The notes below the pieces were generated by a model. The model was not told where the DNA came from, did no database searches, and saw only the letters and a list, made by a program, of their open reading frames with translations. The position numbers and the translations under genes were made by a program. 64,000 nt of DNA from CATOSP01 sp965197545 (lineage in GTDB: Bacteria > Chloroflexota > Dehalococcoidia > Lucifugimonadales > UBA3495). Position 1 is the first letter of the stretch. Each line of letters starts with the position of its first letter. Of this stretch, positions 36,275-44,916 are shown in pieces. Location of the stretch: NCBI GenBank assembly GCA_965197545.1, contig CBDANJ010000008.1, positions 1,364,001 through 1,428,000 of the forward strand. Direction: 5' to 3'.

Positions 36275-37120
36275 CTACCCGCGCCACAGGCCCAGCGTCA
36301 GCACCCGCCGCAACCTAAGTAACGTCTCCCTCCTGCGCCGTGCTTTTTTCGTATCCTCCAGCGCCCGGCGCCGCCAGTTCACCTGGCCGCTGCGGTCCAA
36401 GCCCTTCAATGGATAGGTCTCCGGCGGCAGGGTCAGCCCGTGCTCCTCCAGCAAGGCCAGCTCCACCGTGAGCAGCCTTTCTTCAGCTTGCAGCCAGGCA
36501 AGACCCCGGCCCTTGGCCGGGTGAACGTCCTTCAGCTCCCGCCACTCCCGGACCAGCGGCCACGCCTCGCCGAAGACCTCCGGGTCGTCCTCGGCGGGAA
36601 CAACGGTCACCAGCTCGGGAAAGTCCCGCCTGAGCCAGGGCCGGGGCGGTGAACGCCTGACCGCATTCCCGGAACTACCCAATCCCGATGCGCCACCAGC
36701 GCCTTCCACCCGGCCCAACCTTCCCTCGATGCGCCGCAGGGACTGCTCCTGCTCGGTCCTGATCTGCCCGACTTCCCCCTGCAGGGCGGTCAGGCCCCGG
36801 TTCATCTCTGCCCCCAGTTCCTCCACCTGCCCTTCCACCTTCTCCAGCCGCCCGGCCAGTTCGTCGTTGCGCTCCCGCTGCTCCTGCGCCGGAGACCCAC
36901 CCCCGGCCAGCAAGGCCCGGTTCAGGGCCACCCGCATCCGCCGGGACAGCTTCCCGGACTCCAAGCTCGACGCCAGAGTCCGGTGGTCCACGCCCAGATC
37001 CTGCGCCGCTTTCCTGGCGCCCTTGTCCCGCACCTGCTCGTCCAACAGGGCCATCAGCCTCAAGTGGTGCAGGTCCTCAATGCTCTCGCTCCGGTCGATG
37101 CCCGGCTGCTCCGCTGCCAT
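36275..37120 (-). CDS. hypothetical protein with N-terminal HTH-like helices and a coiled coil
   Basis: From ATG 37120 (GGAGGCGGG upstream) the protein has 281 residues. Residues 15-60 (LMALLDEQVRDKGARKAAQD, LGVDHRTLASSLESG) look like a Fis- or transposase-type HTH. A coiled coil covers about 75-145 (ERNDELAGRLEKVEGQVEEL, GEVGQIRTEQEQSLRRIEGR). The C-terminal part holds RPWLRRDFPELVTVVPAEDD and a basic end (RRRALEDTKKARRRRETLLR). It lies just before the type IV secretion genes, in opposite orientation. Perhaps a regulator of that element; no family recognised. Confidence 0.6.
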   Translation of the reverse strand: MAAEQPGIDRSESIEDLHHLRLMALLDEQVRDKGARKAAQDLGVDHRTLASSLESGKLSRRMRVALNRALLAGGGSPAQEQRERNDELAGRLEKVEGQVEELGAEMNRGLTALQGEVGQIRTEQEQSLRRIEGRLGRVEGAGGASGLGSSGNAVRRSPPRPWLRRDFPELVTVVPAEDDPEVFGEAWPLVREWRELKDVHPAKGRGLAWLQAEERLLTVELALLEEHGLTLPPETYPLKGLDRSGQVNWRRRALEDTKKARRRRETLLRLRRVLTLGLWRG

Positions 37121-37204
37121 GATCCCGCCTCCGCGTACAAAAATGCTCATTTCAGCTTGGGGCTTTGCACGTTTTCCCTGTTTTCCCGCCGGACAAAAAT
37201 GCAC

Positions 37205-37516
37205 GTCCCAGCTACGGAGCTTGCATTCAGACCTTGGAACGGGGACTTACGAAAAGTGTTGACCGATTACCTCCTGTAGAGGGCCGTTTTCGCCCCGATT
37301 CACGTTCAACACGACCCCCTTTTCCGCCTCCCGACAAAAGGCAAATCCCTGTACACCCCATCACATCACAGGAGAGGCCGACCGCATAAGGCCCTGAAAG
37401 TCCGTTCATGTGTGCTGGCCCCTACAGGAGGTTATGCGGAGGGGCCGGCCTGTGCACACTCTCTGGCGGCGTTGGCGGGAACGGCCAGCCGCCGAGACCA
37501 GAGAGAGGTGAACGAG
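37205..37516. other. intergenic region between divergent genes, with a hairpin
   Basis: Likely promoter region for the secretion cluster. GGCCCCT (about 37419) pairs with AGGGGCC (about 37439) around AGGAGGTT, so a ribosome-site-like sequence sits in the loop. No gene recognised. Confidence 0.4.
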
Positions 37517-37924
37517 TTGACGCAGACATCCAGACCCCGGCTCATCCGCCGGGCCGCAATGCTGGCCGCCGCGCTGCTGCTTTCGGCAATCGTCGCCATT
37601 CCAGCCAGCGGCCTGGCCCTGGCCCAAACCCCTCCCCCTGACGACATCAGCCTGGTCAACCGGGACCGGCAACTGGTGGAGCGCAAGAAGGAGGGGGACT
37701 TCGTGGCCCGCCCCGTCTTCAGCCGCCAGGTCAGCGTCCTCTACTACGCCATCCGCCACCCGGACACCGGCGACTGGCTGACCAACACCTACCGGGTGCA
37801 GGGGGGCGAGAAACACCTGGCCGAGGGCTGGGAGTACACCTTCGAGTACCCGGCCCCCGTATCAAGTACGGGGCAGGCTCTGGACGAGCAGCCCGACTTC
37901 CACCCCGAACAGCCCTTCTGCTGA
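37517..37924 (+). CDS. exported protein of the type IV secretion cluster
   Basis: A TTG start at 37517 has GAGAGGTG upstream and leads into a signal peptide (MLAAALLLSAIVAIPASGLA). The mature part reads DDISLVNRDRQLVERKKEGD and FSRQVSVLYYAIRHPDTGDW. Near the C-terminus a palindromic unit adds PVSSTGQALD; nine residues on the frame stops, and the next open frame (MLAVPRTGGGDHHVFYALIP) overlaps it by one base. The two may once have been one gene. Function not recognised. Confidence 0.55.
   Translation: MTQTSRPRLIRRAAMLAAALLLSAIVAIPASGLALAQTPPPDDISLVNRDRQLVERKKEGDFVARPVFSRQVSVLYYAIRHPDTGDWLTNTYRVQGGEKHLAEGWEYTFEYPAPVSSTGQALDEQPDFHPEQPFC
37855..37879 (+). repeat. palindromic unit in a secretion-cluster gene
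   Basis: CCCCGTATCAAGTACGGGGC then AGGCT; adds the peptide PVSSTGQAL. Confidence 0.88.
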
Positions 37925-38148
37925 TGCTGGCCGTCCCCCGCACCGGCGGGGGCGACCACCACGTCTTCTACGCCCTGATCCCCGTACACCAGCCCAAGGG
38001 GTTGTGGGACCGGGTGCTGGGCGCCCTCGACCCGGACCGCTGGGCCAGGGCCGCCGCCAGGTGGGTGGTCCAGGGGGTTCACGGGACCCTGTGCGGCGTG
38101 GTGCAGGGAATCACCCAGACCGACATCGACGACTGCGGGGGAGGTTAG
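37924..38148 (+). CDS. small protein or displaced C-terminus of the preceding gene
   Basis: A 74-residue frame, MLAVPRTGGGDHHVFYALIP, VHQPKGLWDRVLGALDPDRW and HGTLCGVVQGITQTDIDDCG. It has no good ribosome site and overlaps the stop of the previous frame. The palindromic insertion upstream makes a frame split plausible. It ends just before the VirB6/TrbL-like gene. Confidence 0.45.
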   Translation: MLAVPRTGGGDHHVFYALIPVHQPKGLWDRVLGALDPDRWARAAARWVVQGVHGTLCGVVQGITQTDIDDCGGG

Positions 38149-38154
38149 GGAGCT

Positions 38155-39108
38155 ATGGGAGACATCCTCACCGGAACCCCGCCGGGCCTGACCTACGCCC
38201 ACCCCTTCGTGCAGCAGGCGTGGTGGGCGGTGTGGGCCGTTACCACCGGCGCCCTGATGGTGATCCTGGGCTGGATGGGCCTGAGCTTCATCGTCCAGGA
38301 GCACCTGGGCCGCCACCAGTCGGGCTGGCGGGAGATGGTGCCCCGCCTGGTGCTGGGGTTGACCGCCGCCGCGTCGTCCCTGTGGTGGTGCGCCCTGGTC
38401 ATCGACGTGGCCCACGCCGTTTCCCAGTTCATCGCCGCGACGCTCAACGTCACCCCCGGCGACCTGCTGCGGGCGCCCCTGTTCGCGCTGCTGGCCGCCG
38501 AGGAGACCGGCGAGGTCGGGGTGGCCATCTTCATCGCCCTGCTCTACCTGCTCTTCGGCTTCTTCCTGCTCTACCTGCTGGTGCAAATGATCCTGCGCCT
38601 GGCCCTGATCGACATCCTGCTGGCATTGGCGCCCATCGCCCTGGGGCTGTGGATTCTGCCCCACACGGCGAACTGGGGCCGCCACTGGCTGCGGCTGTTT
38701 ATGACCACGGTGTTCCAGCAGGCGGTGCAGCTCATCGCCGTGGCGCTGGGCTTCGCCTTCCTGGGCGAGTTCGCCGCCATCGGCGAGTTCGAGCCGGTGC
38801 AGGACCTGGTGTGGAAGCTGCTGATGGCCGTGGCCTTCATGTACCTGGCCGGGCGCGTCCCCTCGATGCTGGGGCATCACGGGACCTTCGACGCCTGGCT
38901 GCACACCCTCTACTTCGGGATGTCTTTGCCCGGTTCCATGGTGCGTTCGGCCCGCGCCCTGGCGCTGGTGGGAGCGGCAGCGGGGGCGGCGGTGGCGGGA
39001 GGGGTCACCGGCGCGGCCAGCGCCGCCGGAAGCGCGGTGAACTCGGCGGCCCAGAACGCCACCCAGCCGGCCCAGAGCGGCCCCACTCCCAGGAGCCAGG
39101 GGCCGTAG
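38155..39108 (+). CDS. VirB6/TrbL-like type IV secretion membrane protein
   Basis: A 317-residue polytopic protein with six to seven hydrophobic segments, including AVWAVTTGALMVILGWMGLS, VGVAIFIALLYLLFGFFLLY, LALIDILLALAPIALGLWIL and AVQLIAVALGFAFLGEF, and an Ala/Gly-rich tail (ALVGAAAGAAVAGGVTGAAS). This matches TrbL/VirB6 inner-membrane channel proteins of conjugation systems in Gram-positive-type bacteria. AGGTTAGGGAG precedes the ATG. The pilin gene follows. It looks intact. Confidence 0.75.
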   Translation: MGDILTGTPPGLTYAHPFVQQAWWAVWAVTTGALMVILGWMGLSFIVQEHLGRHQSGWREMVPRLVLGLTAAASSLWWCALVIDVAHAVSQFIAATLNVTPGDLLRAPLFALLAAEETGEVGVAIFIALLYLLFGFFLLYLLVQMILRLALIDILLALAPIALGLWILPHTANWGRHWLRLFMTTVFQQAVQLIAVALGFAFLGEFAAIGEFEPVQDLVWKLLMAVAFMYLAGRVPSMLGHHGTFDAWLHTLYFGMSLPGSMVRSARALALVGAAAGAAVAGGVTGAASAAGSAVNSAAQNATQPAQSGPTPRSQGP

Positions 39109-39254
39109 CCCAAATCACGACAACCAACGGCGCGGACACGGTTCGCGCCGCCACATATCCAGGAGGTGGAGCCATGTGCCAGTAGCGGTACGAGACAGAC
39201 TCGACGAGAACGCAAGAGACGAACCAAAGACCGATTCACAAGGAGAAAGACTGT

Positions 39255-41958
39255 ATGGGAGACTTGACACAGACCATATCGAACCTGGTGGGCATCCTGC
39301 TGGGGCTGGTGGGCGTCGTGGGCGTGGGCTACTTCATCTGTGCGCCGCGTCACGTGGCATAGGTTACCCGGCTCAATCGGGAGGAACTCGGAGGGAGTTC
39401 CTGGGCCAACCGACCCACCTTGAGGCGAAAGCCGAAGGGGAAAATAGCATGTCGGCAAAGCGGCTACGGTCTGAAGGCGTTACAAGGCCGGTTCCGCAAG
39501 GCCCGCGCGATACGGTGAAAGCTGGATTGCCTGAACCCCAGTTCCCAGTTGGTGTTGGTAGCCACCCGCCGGTAGAACGCCTGCAACCCGGCGCTACCCA
39601 TTGCACTGGCCCGTAGGTGAGACCAGTGCACCTCCGATGGGTGAACGATGACCGATGCGGTCATTCAAGGGAACGAACGGGGCACCTAAGTCGCGCTATC
39701 ACGTCCTATGTCAACGGAACGCGGGATTGCCTACGGGGGGCGACCCCTATGGCAACGGAGTCCTCGTAGTAGTCCGAGCCGGGGAAAGCCCGGCACATGG
39801 CGAAGGAGGACAGGTGGTTCTGACGGAATACGACAGGGAGGTTTGCACAATGCAAGAGGCCGAAACTGTACTGAACGTCTTACGTGAACGCGGAGAACGA
39901 GGATTGCCGCTGGAGAACATCTATCGGCTGCTTTACAACCGGAACCTGTACCTGCGGGCCTACGGTCGTCTCTACTCAAACCAGGGGGCGATGACCAGGG
40001 GAACCACCGCAGACACCGTGGATGGAATGTCCCTGGCGAAAATCGACGACCTGATTGACGCACTGCGTTACGAAAGGTTCCGATGGACGCCGGTGCGACG
40101 GGTCAACCTTCCCAAGCCAAAGGGGGGAACCCGTCCTCTGGGCATACCAACGTGGACGGACAAGCTGCTGCAAGAGGTCATCCGGATGATTCTGGAAGCC
40201 TACTACGAGCCGCAGTTTTCCGACCGCTCCCACGGCTTCCGGCCCGGACGGGGTTGCCATACTGCCTTGAGCAACGTGGTTGACCACTGGACCGGTGTCC
40301 GATGGTTCGTCGAGGGCGACATCAAAGGGTGCTTCGACAACATCGACCACGAGGTCTTGCTGTCAGTGCTCGGCGAGAAGCTCCACGACAACCGATTCCT
40401 GCGCCTGCTCAAGTACCTACTGAAAGCGGGCTACGTGGAGGATTGGAAATACGGCCGCACCCTGAGCGGTACGCCGCAAGGGGGTGTGGTCAGCCCCATC
40501 CTCTCCAACATCTACCTAGACCGGTTGGACAAGTACGTCGAGAACGTGCTGATACCAGCAAACACCCGAGGCACAGACCGGAGAGACAACCGCGAGTACA
40601 TACGCTTGAGGAGCCGTATGGTCTATCACCGGAACGTGGGGCACCACAGCTTGGCGGTGGAACTGCGGAAGCAGATGCAACAACTGCCGTCGGGCGACCC
40701 CCACGACCCAGACTACCGGCGGCTTCGATACGTGCGCTACGCGGACGACTTCGTGCTGGGCTTTATCGGGCCAAGAGCCGAAGCCCAACAGGTGAAAGAG
40801 TCCCTGGAGACGTTCCTGCGCGACTCGCTCAAGCTGGAGCTATCCCAGGAAAAGACCCTGATAACCCACGCCACCAGCCAGGCGGCGCGGTTTCTCGGCT
40901 ACGAACTTGTGAACCAGCAGGCCAATGATCAGCACGACCACCGTGGTCAACGCAAGGTCAATGGTCGAATCGGGTTGCGGGTTCCCGCCGAAGTCATCGA
41001 CCAACATTGCCGAGCCTACATGCGCAACGGCAAACCGGCGCACCGCAACGAACTGCTGGCCGATGATGATTACACCATCGTCAGCCGGTATCAAGCGGAG
41101 TTCCGGGGCGTCGTCCAGTACTACCTCTTGGCCTCCAACGTCTCTCATTTCGGGCGACTGCGAACGGTCATGGAGATGTCGCTGGCAAGAAGCCTGGCGG
41201 CAAAGCACAAGTCCACCGCACGGAAGATGCGCCGTCTCTACAAGGGCATCGTTGAAACCGAGCACGGGCCGCGTGTCTGCCTCAAGGTTGTAAAGCAGCG
41301 GGACAACGGCAAACGCCCTCTAGTGGCGTACTTCGGTGGCATACCCCTGAAACGGCAACGGCAGGCTGTCCTCGTAGACCAACAGCCTCAACGGTACAGG
41401 ACTGACCGCACCGAGCTTATCAAACGGCTCCTGGCGGACGAATGCGAGATGTGCGGCTCAACGGTGGACGTAGAAGTCCACCACATCCGCGCCCTGCGCG
41501 ACCTGAACGTGAAAGGCCAACGGGAAAAGCCCCAGTGGGTACAACTTATGGCGGCGCGGCAACGCAAGACCCTCGTGGTCTGCCGGACGTGTCACATGAA
41601 CATCCACCACGGGCGAGGCAATCCGCAATCGCAGACATAAACCACTGGAGAGCCGGATGCGGTGAAAGCCGCACGTCCGGTTCGGAGGGGGGCCGACGGA
41701 AAAGTGCTCCGCCAATGCGGGGTAACTCGCCGGCGGCCTACCCTACACGGCGCCTACATGTACCTCACCGCCTCCGGCGCGCCCAACCAGATGGAGCGGG
41801 GCAAGGCGGCGATGATGACCGCCCTGGCGGGCATCGTGCTGGCCCTGGTGGCCTACGGCGTGGTGGAGCTGGTGATCAACGCCGTGGTGGGTTCGCCGGT
41901 GGAATTGGACGTGCCCGACCCCAGCGGCGGCGATTCCGGCGACGGCGGCGACGGCTAG
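39255..41958 (+). CDS. type IV secretion pilin (TrbC/VirB2-like), split by a group II intron
   Basis: Exon 1 (39255-39339) reads MGDLTQTISNLVGILLGLVG and on to GYFI plus one base. Exon 2 (41747-41958) completes TAC and reads GAYMYLTASGAPNQMERGKA, then LAGIVLALVAYGVVELVINA. Joined, the 98-residue product has two transmembrane segments and the YLTAxGxPxxxExGK loop of T4SS pilins. Neither exon alone makes pilin, so the gene works only if the intron splices. AAGGAGAAAG precedes the ATG. Confidence 0.85.
39850..41640 (+). CDS. ltrA: group II intron reverse transcriptase/maturase with HNH endonuclease
   Basis: A 596-residue intron-encoded protein. RT motifs: KPKGGTRPLGIPTWTDKLLQ, DIKGCFDNIDH, GTPQGGVVSPILSNIYLD and YVRYADDFVLGF with the catalytic Asp pair. 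The maturase (X) region follows (YHLLASNVSHFG-type sequence near residue 425), and the C-terminus is an HNH domain with CEMCG, VEVHHIRAL and CRTCHMNIHHGRG. All parts needed for splicing and target-primed insertion are present. The ATG at 39850 has GGGAGG about 8 bases upstream. Confidence 0.95.
   Translation: MQEAETVLNVLRERGERGLPLENIYRLLYNRNLYLRAYGRLYSNQGAMTRGTTADTVDGMSLAKIDDLIDALRYERFRWTPVRRVNLPKPKGGTRPLGIPTWTDKLLQEVIRMILEAYYEPQFSDRSHGFRPGRGCHTALSNVVDHWTGVRWFVEGDIKGCFDNIDHEVLLSVLGEKLHDNRFLRLLKYLLKAGYVEDWKYGRTLSGTPQGGVVSPILSNIYLDRLDKYVENVLIPANTRGTDRRDNREYIRLRSRMVYHRNVGHHSLAVELRKQMQQLPSGDPHDPDYRRLRYVRYADDFVLGFIGPRAEAQQVKESLETFLRDSLKLELSQEKTLITHATSQAARFLGYELVNQQANDQHDHRGQRKVNGRIGLRVPAEVIDQHCRAYMRNGKPAHRNELLADDDYTIVSRYQAEFRGVVQYYLLASNVSHFGRLRTVMEMSLARSLAAKHKSTARKMRRLYKGIVETEHGPRVCLKVVKQRDNGKRPLVAYFGGIPLKRQRQAVLVDQQPQRYRTDRTELIKRLLADECEMCGSTVDVEVHHIRALRDLNVKGQREKPQWVQLMAARQRKTLVVCRTCHMNIHHGRGNPQSQT
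41650..41683 (+). ncRNA. group II intron domain V
   Basis: A 34-base hairpin: GAGCCGGATGCGGTGAAAGC at its 5' side, with the AGC catalytic triad and a GAAA tetraloop, closing with CCGGTTC. It is the most conserved part of group II introns and lies 63 bases before the 3' splice site. Confidence 0.9.
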
Positions 41959-41968
41959 GAGGCGAGGC

Positions 41969-42840
41969 ATGAGAGAGCATGAAGTACCGACCCACGTGCA
42001 GGCCGAGGACAAGGCGCTGCTGTGGTTCACCTTCCCCCAGATCGTGGCGGTAGTGGCGACCTGCGCCTGGCCTACGGCGTCTACCGCTACTTCCCCTTCG
42101 GCCCCTCGGGGCTGAAGCTGGGCATCGCCATCCTGCTGGGCGTCCTGGGCATCGCCATGACCGTGGGCAAGGTGGGCGGCCGGGGGCTGCCCCTGGTGGC
42201 CGCCGACCTGCTCAAGTTCAACCTGGGCGCCCGGCGCTACGTCGGCTTCCCCGGCCAACTGGCGGTCAGCGAGCCGCCACCCCAACCCGAGGCCAGGCCC
42301 GACTCCCTGCGGCTGCTGGTGAAGAAGGCCGCCTCTGGCGTGGGCCGGGCAGTGAAGGCGGCCCGTCGCCAGGGGCGCCGCCCCTTCCGGCCCCACAGAT
42401 GGTTTGGCAAGGGCCGCCGCCGGAAGGACGCGGGCAACCAGCAGTTCCGGCCCCAGGAGAGCAAGCAGGAAAAGCCCCCGCGTCAGGCGCGGGGCAGGCT
42501 CTGGGGCCGCTTCCTGGCGATGGCGGCCCTGGGCCTGCTGGCGGTGGTGCTACTGCCCGGCAGCGCCCTGGCCGACGACCCGGAGGACAACCCCTACGGC
42601 GAAGCCTGGCGGCTGGGCGAAATCTACTTTGAGCCGCCGGACCCGGCGCCGGGCCGCCGCATCTACGTGGAACGGCTGGCCGTCTCCGGCGACACCGCCG
42701 CCGTCACCCTTCGGGCCGCCCACGACCTGGACCTGAAGGGGCGGGTCGTGGGCGGCAGGACGGGCCGGACCCTGAAGATGGGCGTGAACACCAGCCTCGC
42801 GGCGGGGGAGAGCAAGAGCTACAACCTGACCCTGAACGGC
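41969..42840 (+). pseudogene. PrgI-like T4SS protein with extra C-terminal domain; frameshifted and cut by ISAs1
   Basis: MREHEVPTHVQAEDKALLWF at 41969 is a PrgI-family start. A shift near 42055 separates it from LRLAYGVYRYFPFGPSGLKL and LGVLGIAMTVGKVGGRGLPL, the second membrane segment of PrgI. After a basic linker and a palindromic unit (42476-42500), a second exported-looking part follows (LAMAALGLLAVVLLPGSALA, then DDPEDNPYGEAWR). The frame ends inside the ISAs1 inverted repeat at 42841. No remainder is found past 44260. VirB4 would be expected next and is missing. Confidence 0.7.
42476..42500 (+). repeat. palindromic unit in the PrgI-like gene
   Basis: CCCCGCGTCAGGCGCGGGGC then AGGCT; read in frame as PRQARGRL, linking the basic region to a hydrophobic segment. 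Confidence 0.8.
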
Positions 42841-43131
42841 CAGGGCAATCGCGTTTTAATTTGCATGTTGGAGATGGGTTAAACTTGAGTCATTGGGTGT
42901 CTATATTGGGTGTCTATTCGGTGTAAATGGGAAGGTGTGATGGTGAAGGGTGAAAGCGCATCCATTATGGACTGCTTCGAATCTTTGGAAGACCCCGGGA
43001 TAGACCGCGCCAAGCGGCGCAACCTCTTGGACATTGTGACTATCGCAATCTGCGCCAGTATCCGCGGGGCCGGTAATTGGGTGCATATTGAACTCTTCGG
43101 CGAGAGCAAGGAGGAATGGTTCAGGACCTTC

Positions 43132-43156
43132 CCCCTATCGTGGCAGGGGGCAAGCT
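43132..43156 (+). repeat. palindromic unit, 25 bp; empty site in copy B
   Basis: CCCCTATCGTGGCAGGGGGC then AAGCT, between TTC and CTG of the codons for F-LELP. Copy B reads FLELP uninterrupted. Confidence 0.92.
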
Positions 43157-43191
43157 CTGGAGTTGCCCCGCGGCATCCCCTCCCGCGACAC

Positions 43192-43214
43192 CCCCGCTTT
43201 CGCGGGGGCAGGCT
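43192..43214 (+). repeat. palindromic unit, 23 bp; shared with copy B
   Basis: CCCCGCTTTCGCGGGGGCAG then GCT, at the same codon in both ISAs1 copies (SxDT|FG). Confidence 0.9.
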
Positions 43215-43377
43215 CTTCGGGGGCGTGTTCTCCCGCCTGGACCCAGCCCGGTTCCAGAGTTGTTTTATGGAGTGGACCCAGGCGGCGGCCCAACTGGTCC
43301 CTGGGGAAGCGGCGGCGATAGACGGCAAGGCCATGAGGCGTTCCCACGGCCGGGCAGGCGGCAAAAAGGCCATCCAC

Positions 43378-43402
43378 CCCGTATCGCAGTACGGGGCAGG
43401 CT
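43378..43402 (+). repeat. palindromic unit, 25 bp; shared with copy B
   Basis: CCCGTATCGCAGTACGGGGC then AGGCT, between AIH and (M/L)VSAW; breaks the transposase frame. Confidence 0.9.
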
Positions 43403-43438
43403 ATGGTCAGCGCCTGGGCATCTCAGAACGCGCTGACC

Positions 43439-43462
43439 CCCGTATCGGGTACGGGGCAAGCT
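43439..43462 (+). repeat. palindromic unit, 24 bp, in frame; shared with copy B
   Basis: Adds PVSGTGQA between LT and LGQVKT. Confidence 0.9.
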
Positions 43463-43729
43463 CTGGGCCAGGTTAAGACCGGGGAGAAGTCCAACGAAAT
43501 CACCGCCATCCCCCAATTGCTGGAACTCCTGGACCTTCACGGGTGCATCGTCACCATTGACGCGATGGGATGCCGGAAGGAGACAGCCCAAAAGATTATT
43601 GGGGCCGGGGCGGACTACGTGCCGGCGGTAAAAGAGAATCAAAGCCAACTGTATGAGGATGTCCGGGATCTTTTTGAAGGCGCTGAAGCCCTCGGGTTTG
43701 AGGGAGTCCCATATGACTACAGCCATACC

Positions 43730-43753
43730 CCCGTATCCAGTACGGGGCAGGCC
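43730..43753 (+). repeat. palindromic unit, 24 bp, in frame; empty site in copy B
   Basis: Adds PVSSTGQA between YSHT and LEKG; copy B has YATTLNKN with no insertion. Confidence 0.92.
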
Positions 43754-44050
43754 CTGGAAAAGGGTCGCGGACGAATCGAAAAACGGGAATGCTGGGTCAT
43801 AACCGGCCCGGAGTGTCCGGATTATCTGCAAACCGGAAAACAATGGCCTTGCCTGAAGTCTGTAGTCAAGGCCGTAGGCCGCCGGGATACTGACCAGGGC
43901 GCGGTGAGCCAACCCCGGTACTGCATCAGCAGCCTCGACGCCTCGGCCCATAGGCTCCTGAGCGTGATACGCAGTCACTGGAGCATTGAAAATTCGCTCC
44001 ACTGGACGTTGGACGCGACCTTCCGGGAAGACCAGCGCCGGGTGCGCAAA

Positions 44051-44074
44051 AGCCTGCCCCCGTGAAAACGGGGG
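44051..44074 (-). repeat. palindromic unit, reverse orientation; shared with copy B
   Basis: AGCCTGCCCCCGTGAAAACG then GGGG, after RVRK near the transposase C-terminus; brings in a stop codon. Confidence 0.88.
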
Positions 44075-44160
44075 ACCACGGGGCGCAAAACATGGGCCTC
44101 TTGCGGCAGATTGCCCACAATCTGCTCAAGAGGGAGACCAGCCTGAAAACCGGCATCCAA

Positions 44161-44185
44161 AGCCTGCCCCCGGCCACGACCGGGG
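44161..44185 (-). repeat. palindromic unit, 25 bp, reverse orientation; empty site in copy B
   Basis: AGCCTGCCCCCGGCCACGAC then CGGGG, between GIQ and GKRLNAGW; copy B reads GIQGKRLQAGW. Confidence 0.92.
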
Positions 44186-44260
44186 GGCAAACGCCTCAAC
44201 GCCGGCTGGAGTGAGGACTACCTGCTCAAAGTCCTTCTCAGTTAAAACGCGATTGCCCTG

Positions 44261-44916
44261 GGCTGCCGGGTCTGGCTTGGTAAATTACTCTGGGTGCTGG
44301 CATAGTACCCCCCCTGGCCATGGACTTGAGGAATTTCGCCGATCTGACCCGCCACCCGAAAACTGGCCCAGGATGAATTCTGGAGGTAACCTGGGTCAGT
44401 TCGATCAGGAATACCCCTGTATATGGGACCAGCCCGTAGGTTGGCTTGAGTGCGTAAATACCGCACCATTTGGGGGCTTGGTACTGGCGGCCCTAGCTAT
44501 TCGGAAAGACGCTTCGACCGTAGGACGTTTTGCCACCATGTTGATAACCTCTTGAGCGCGCTGCCTGATACTACCACGCCTGCTTTGGGTTGACGCCGGC
44601 CTTCGTTGGAGTTTCAAGTCATGTGCGGTTATTTTACCAATAGCGAAATCTCGACCCCAATCCGCCATTGCCTAGATTCACAGACGAAGTGCAACACCAA
44701 GTTGAGGTGTTGCCACGGGAGATCGATTCCGACCTATCGCCATCGGTGAGCGGTGTAAAGCGGCAGGAATTCATGACAACCCGCATATCCCCGGGAAGGT
44801 TATCATCTGATATCATGGCGAACTAGGCAGGCGCCACATCCAAATGGCCGGAGAAGTCTGACCCGGTCCGGCGCCAGACCGGAGAACAAGAAAATCCTTA
44901 ATTCGGAGGCCTGTCA
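44261..44916. other. stretch without a recognised gene
   Basis: About 650 bp between ISAs1 copy A and the GGT gene. Short frames on both strands match nothing I recognise. The last 40 bases hold the ribosome site CGGAGG of the next gene. Confidence 0.5.

Larger units (their letters stand above)
39340..41746 (+). mobile_element. group II intron, 2407 bp, complete
   Basis: Begins GTGCGCC, the standard group II 5' end, ends in AC after CTACCCTAC, and contains domain V at 41650-41683 and an RT/maturase gene. Boundaries are supported by the pilin frame, which is restored exactly when this segment is removed. It lies in the sense orientation of its host gene, as needed for splicing. Confidence 0.88.
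42940..44245 (+). pseudogene. ISAs1-family transposase A, split by palindromic units
   Basis: Reads MVKGESASIMDCFESLEDPG, then LFGGVFSRLDP and AAIDGKAMRRSHG (first Asp) up to 43476; the second frame has MVSAWASQNALT, GCIVTIDAMGCRKETAQKII (second Asp) and WSIENSLHWTLDATFREDQR (Glu). Seven palindromic units lie inside (43132, 43192, 43378, 43439, 43730, 44051, 44161). Those at 43132 (25 bp) and 43192 (23 bp) cancel each other; 43378 (25 bp) breaks the frame; 43439 and 43730 (24 bp each) are silent for frame. No single product contains the whole DDE triad. Confidence 0.88.
42841..44260 (+). mobile_element. ISAs1-family element, copy A
   Basis: Ends CAGGGCAATCGCGTTTTAA (42841) and its inverse (44242-44260). 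Length 1420 bp, longer than copy B at 62161 mainly because of extra palindromic units. The 10-bp flanks do not match each other, so the outer DNA has been rearranged after insertion. Confidence 0.9.

Noticed and set aside
44405..44668. An 87-codon minus-strand frame
   Set aside because: No ribosome site, no motif, and it overlaps no conserved sequence; left in the unassigned stretch.
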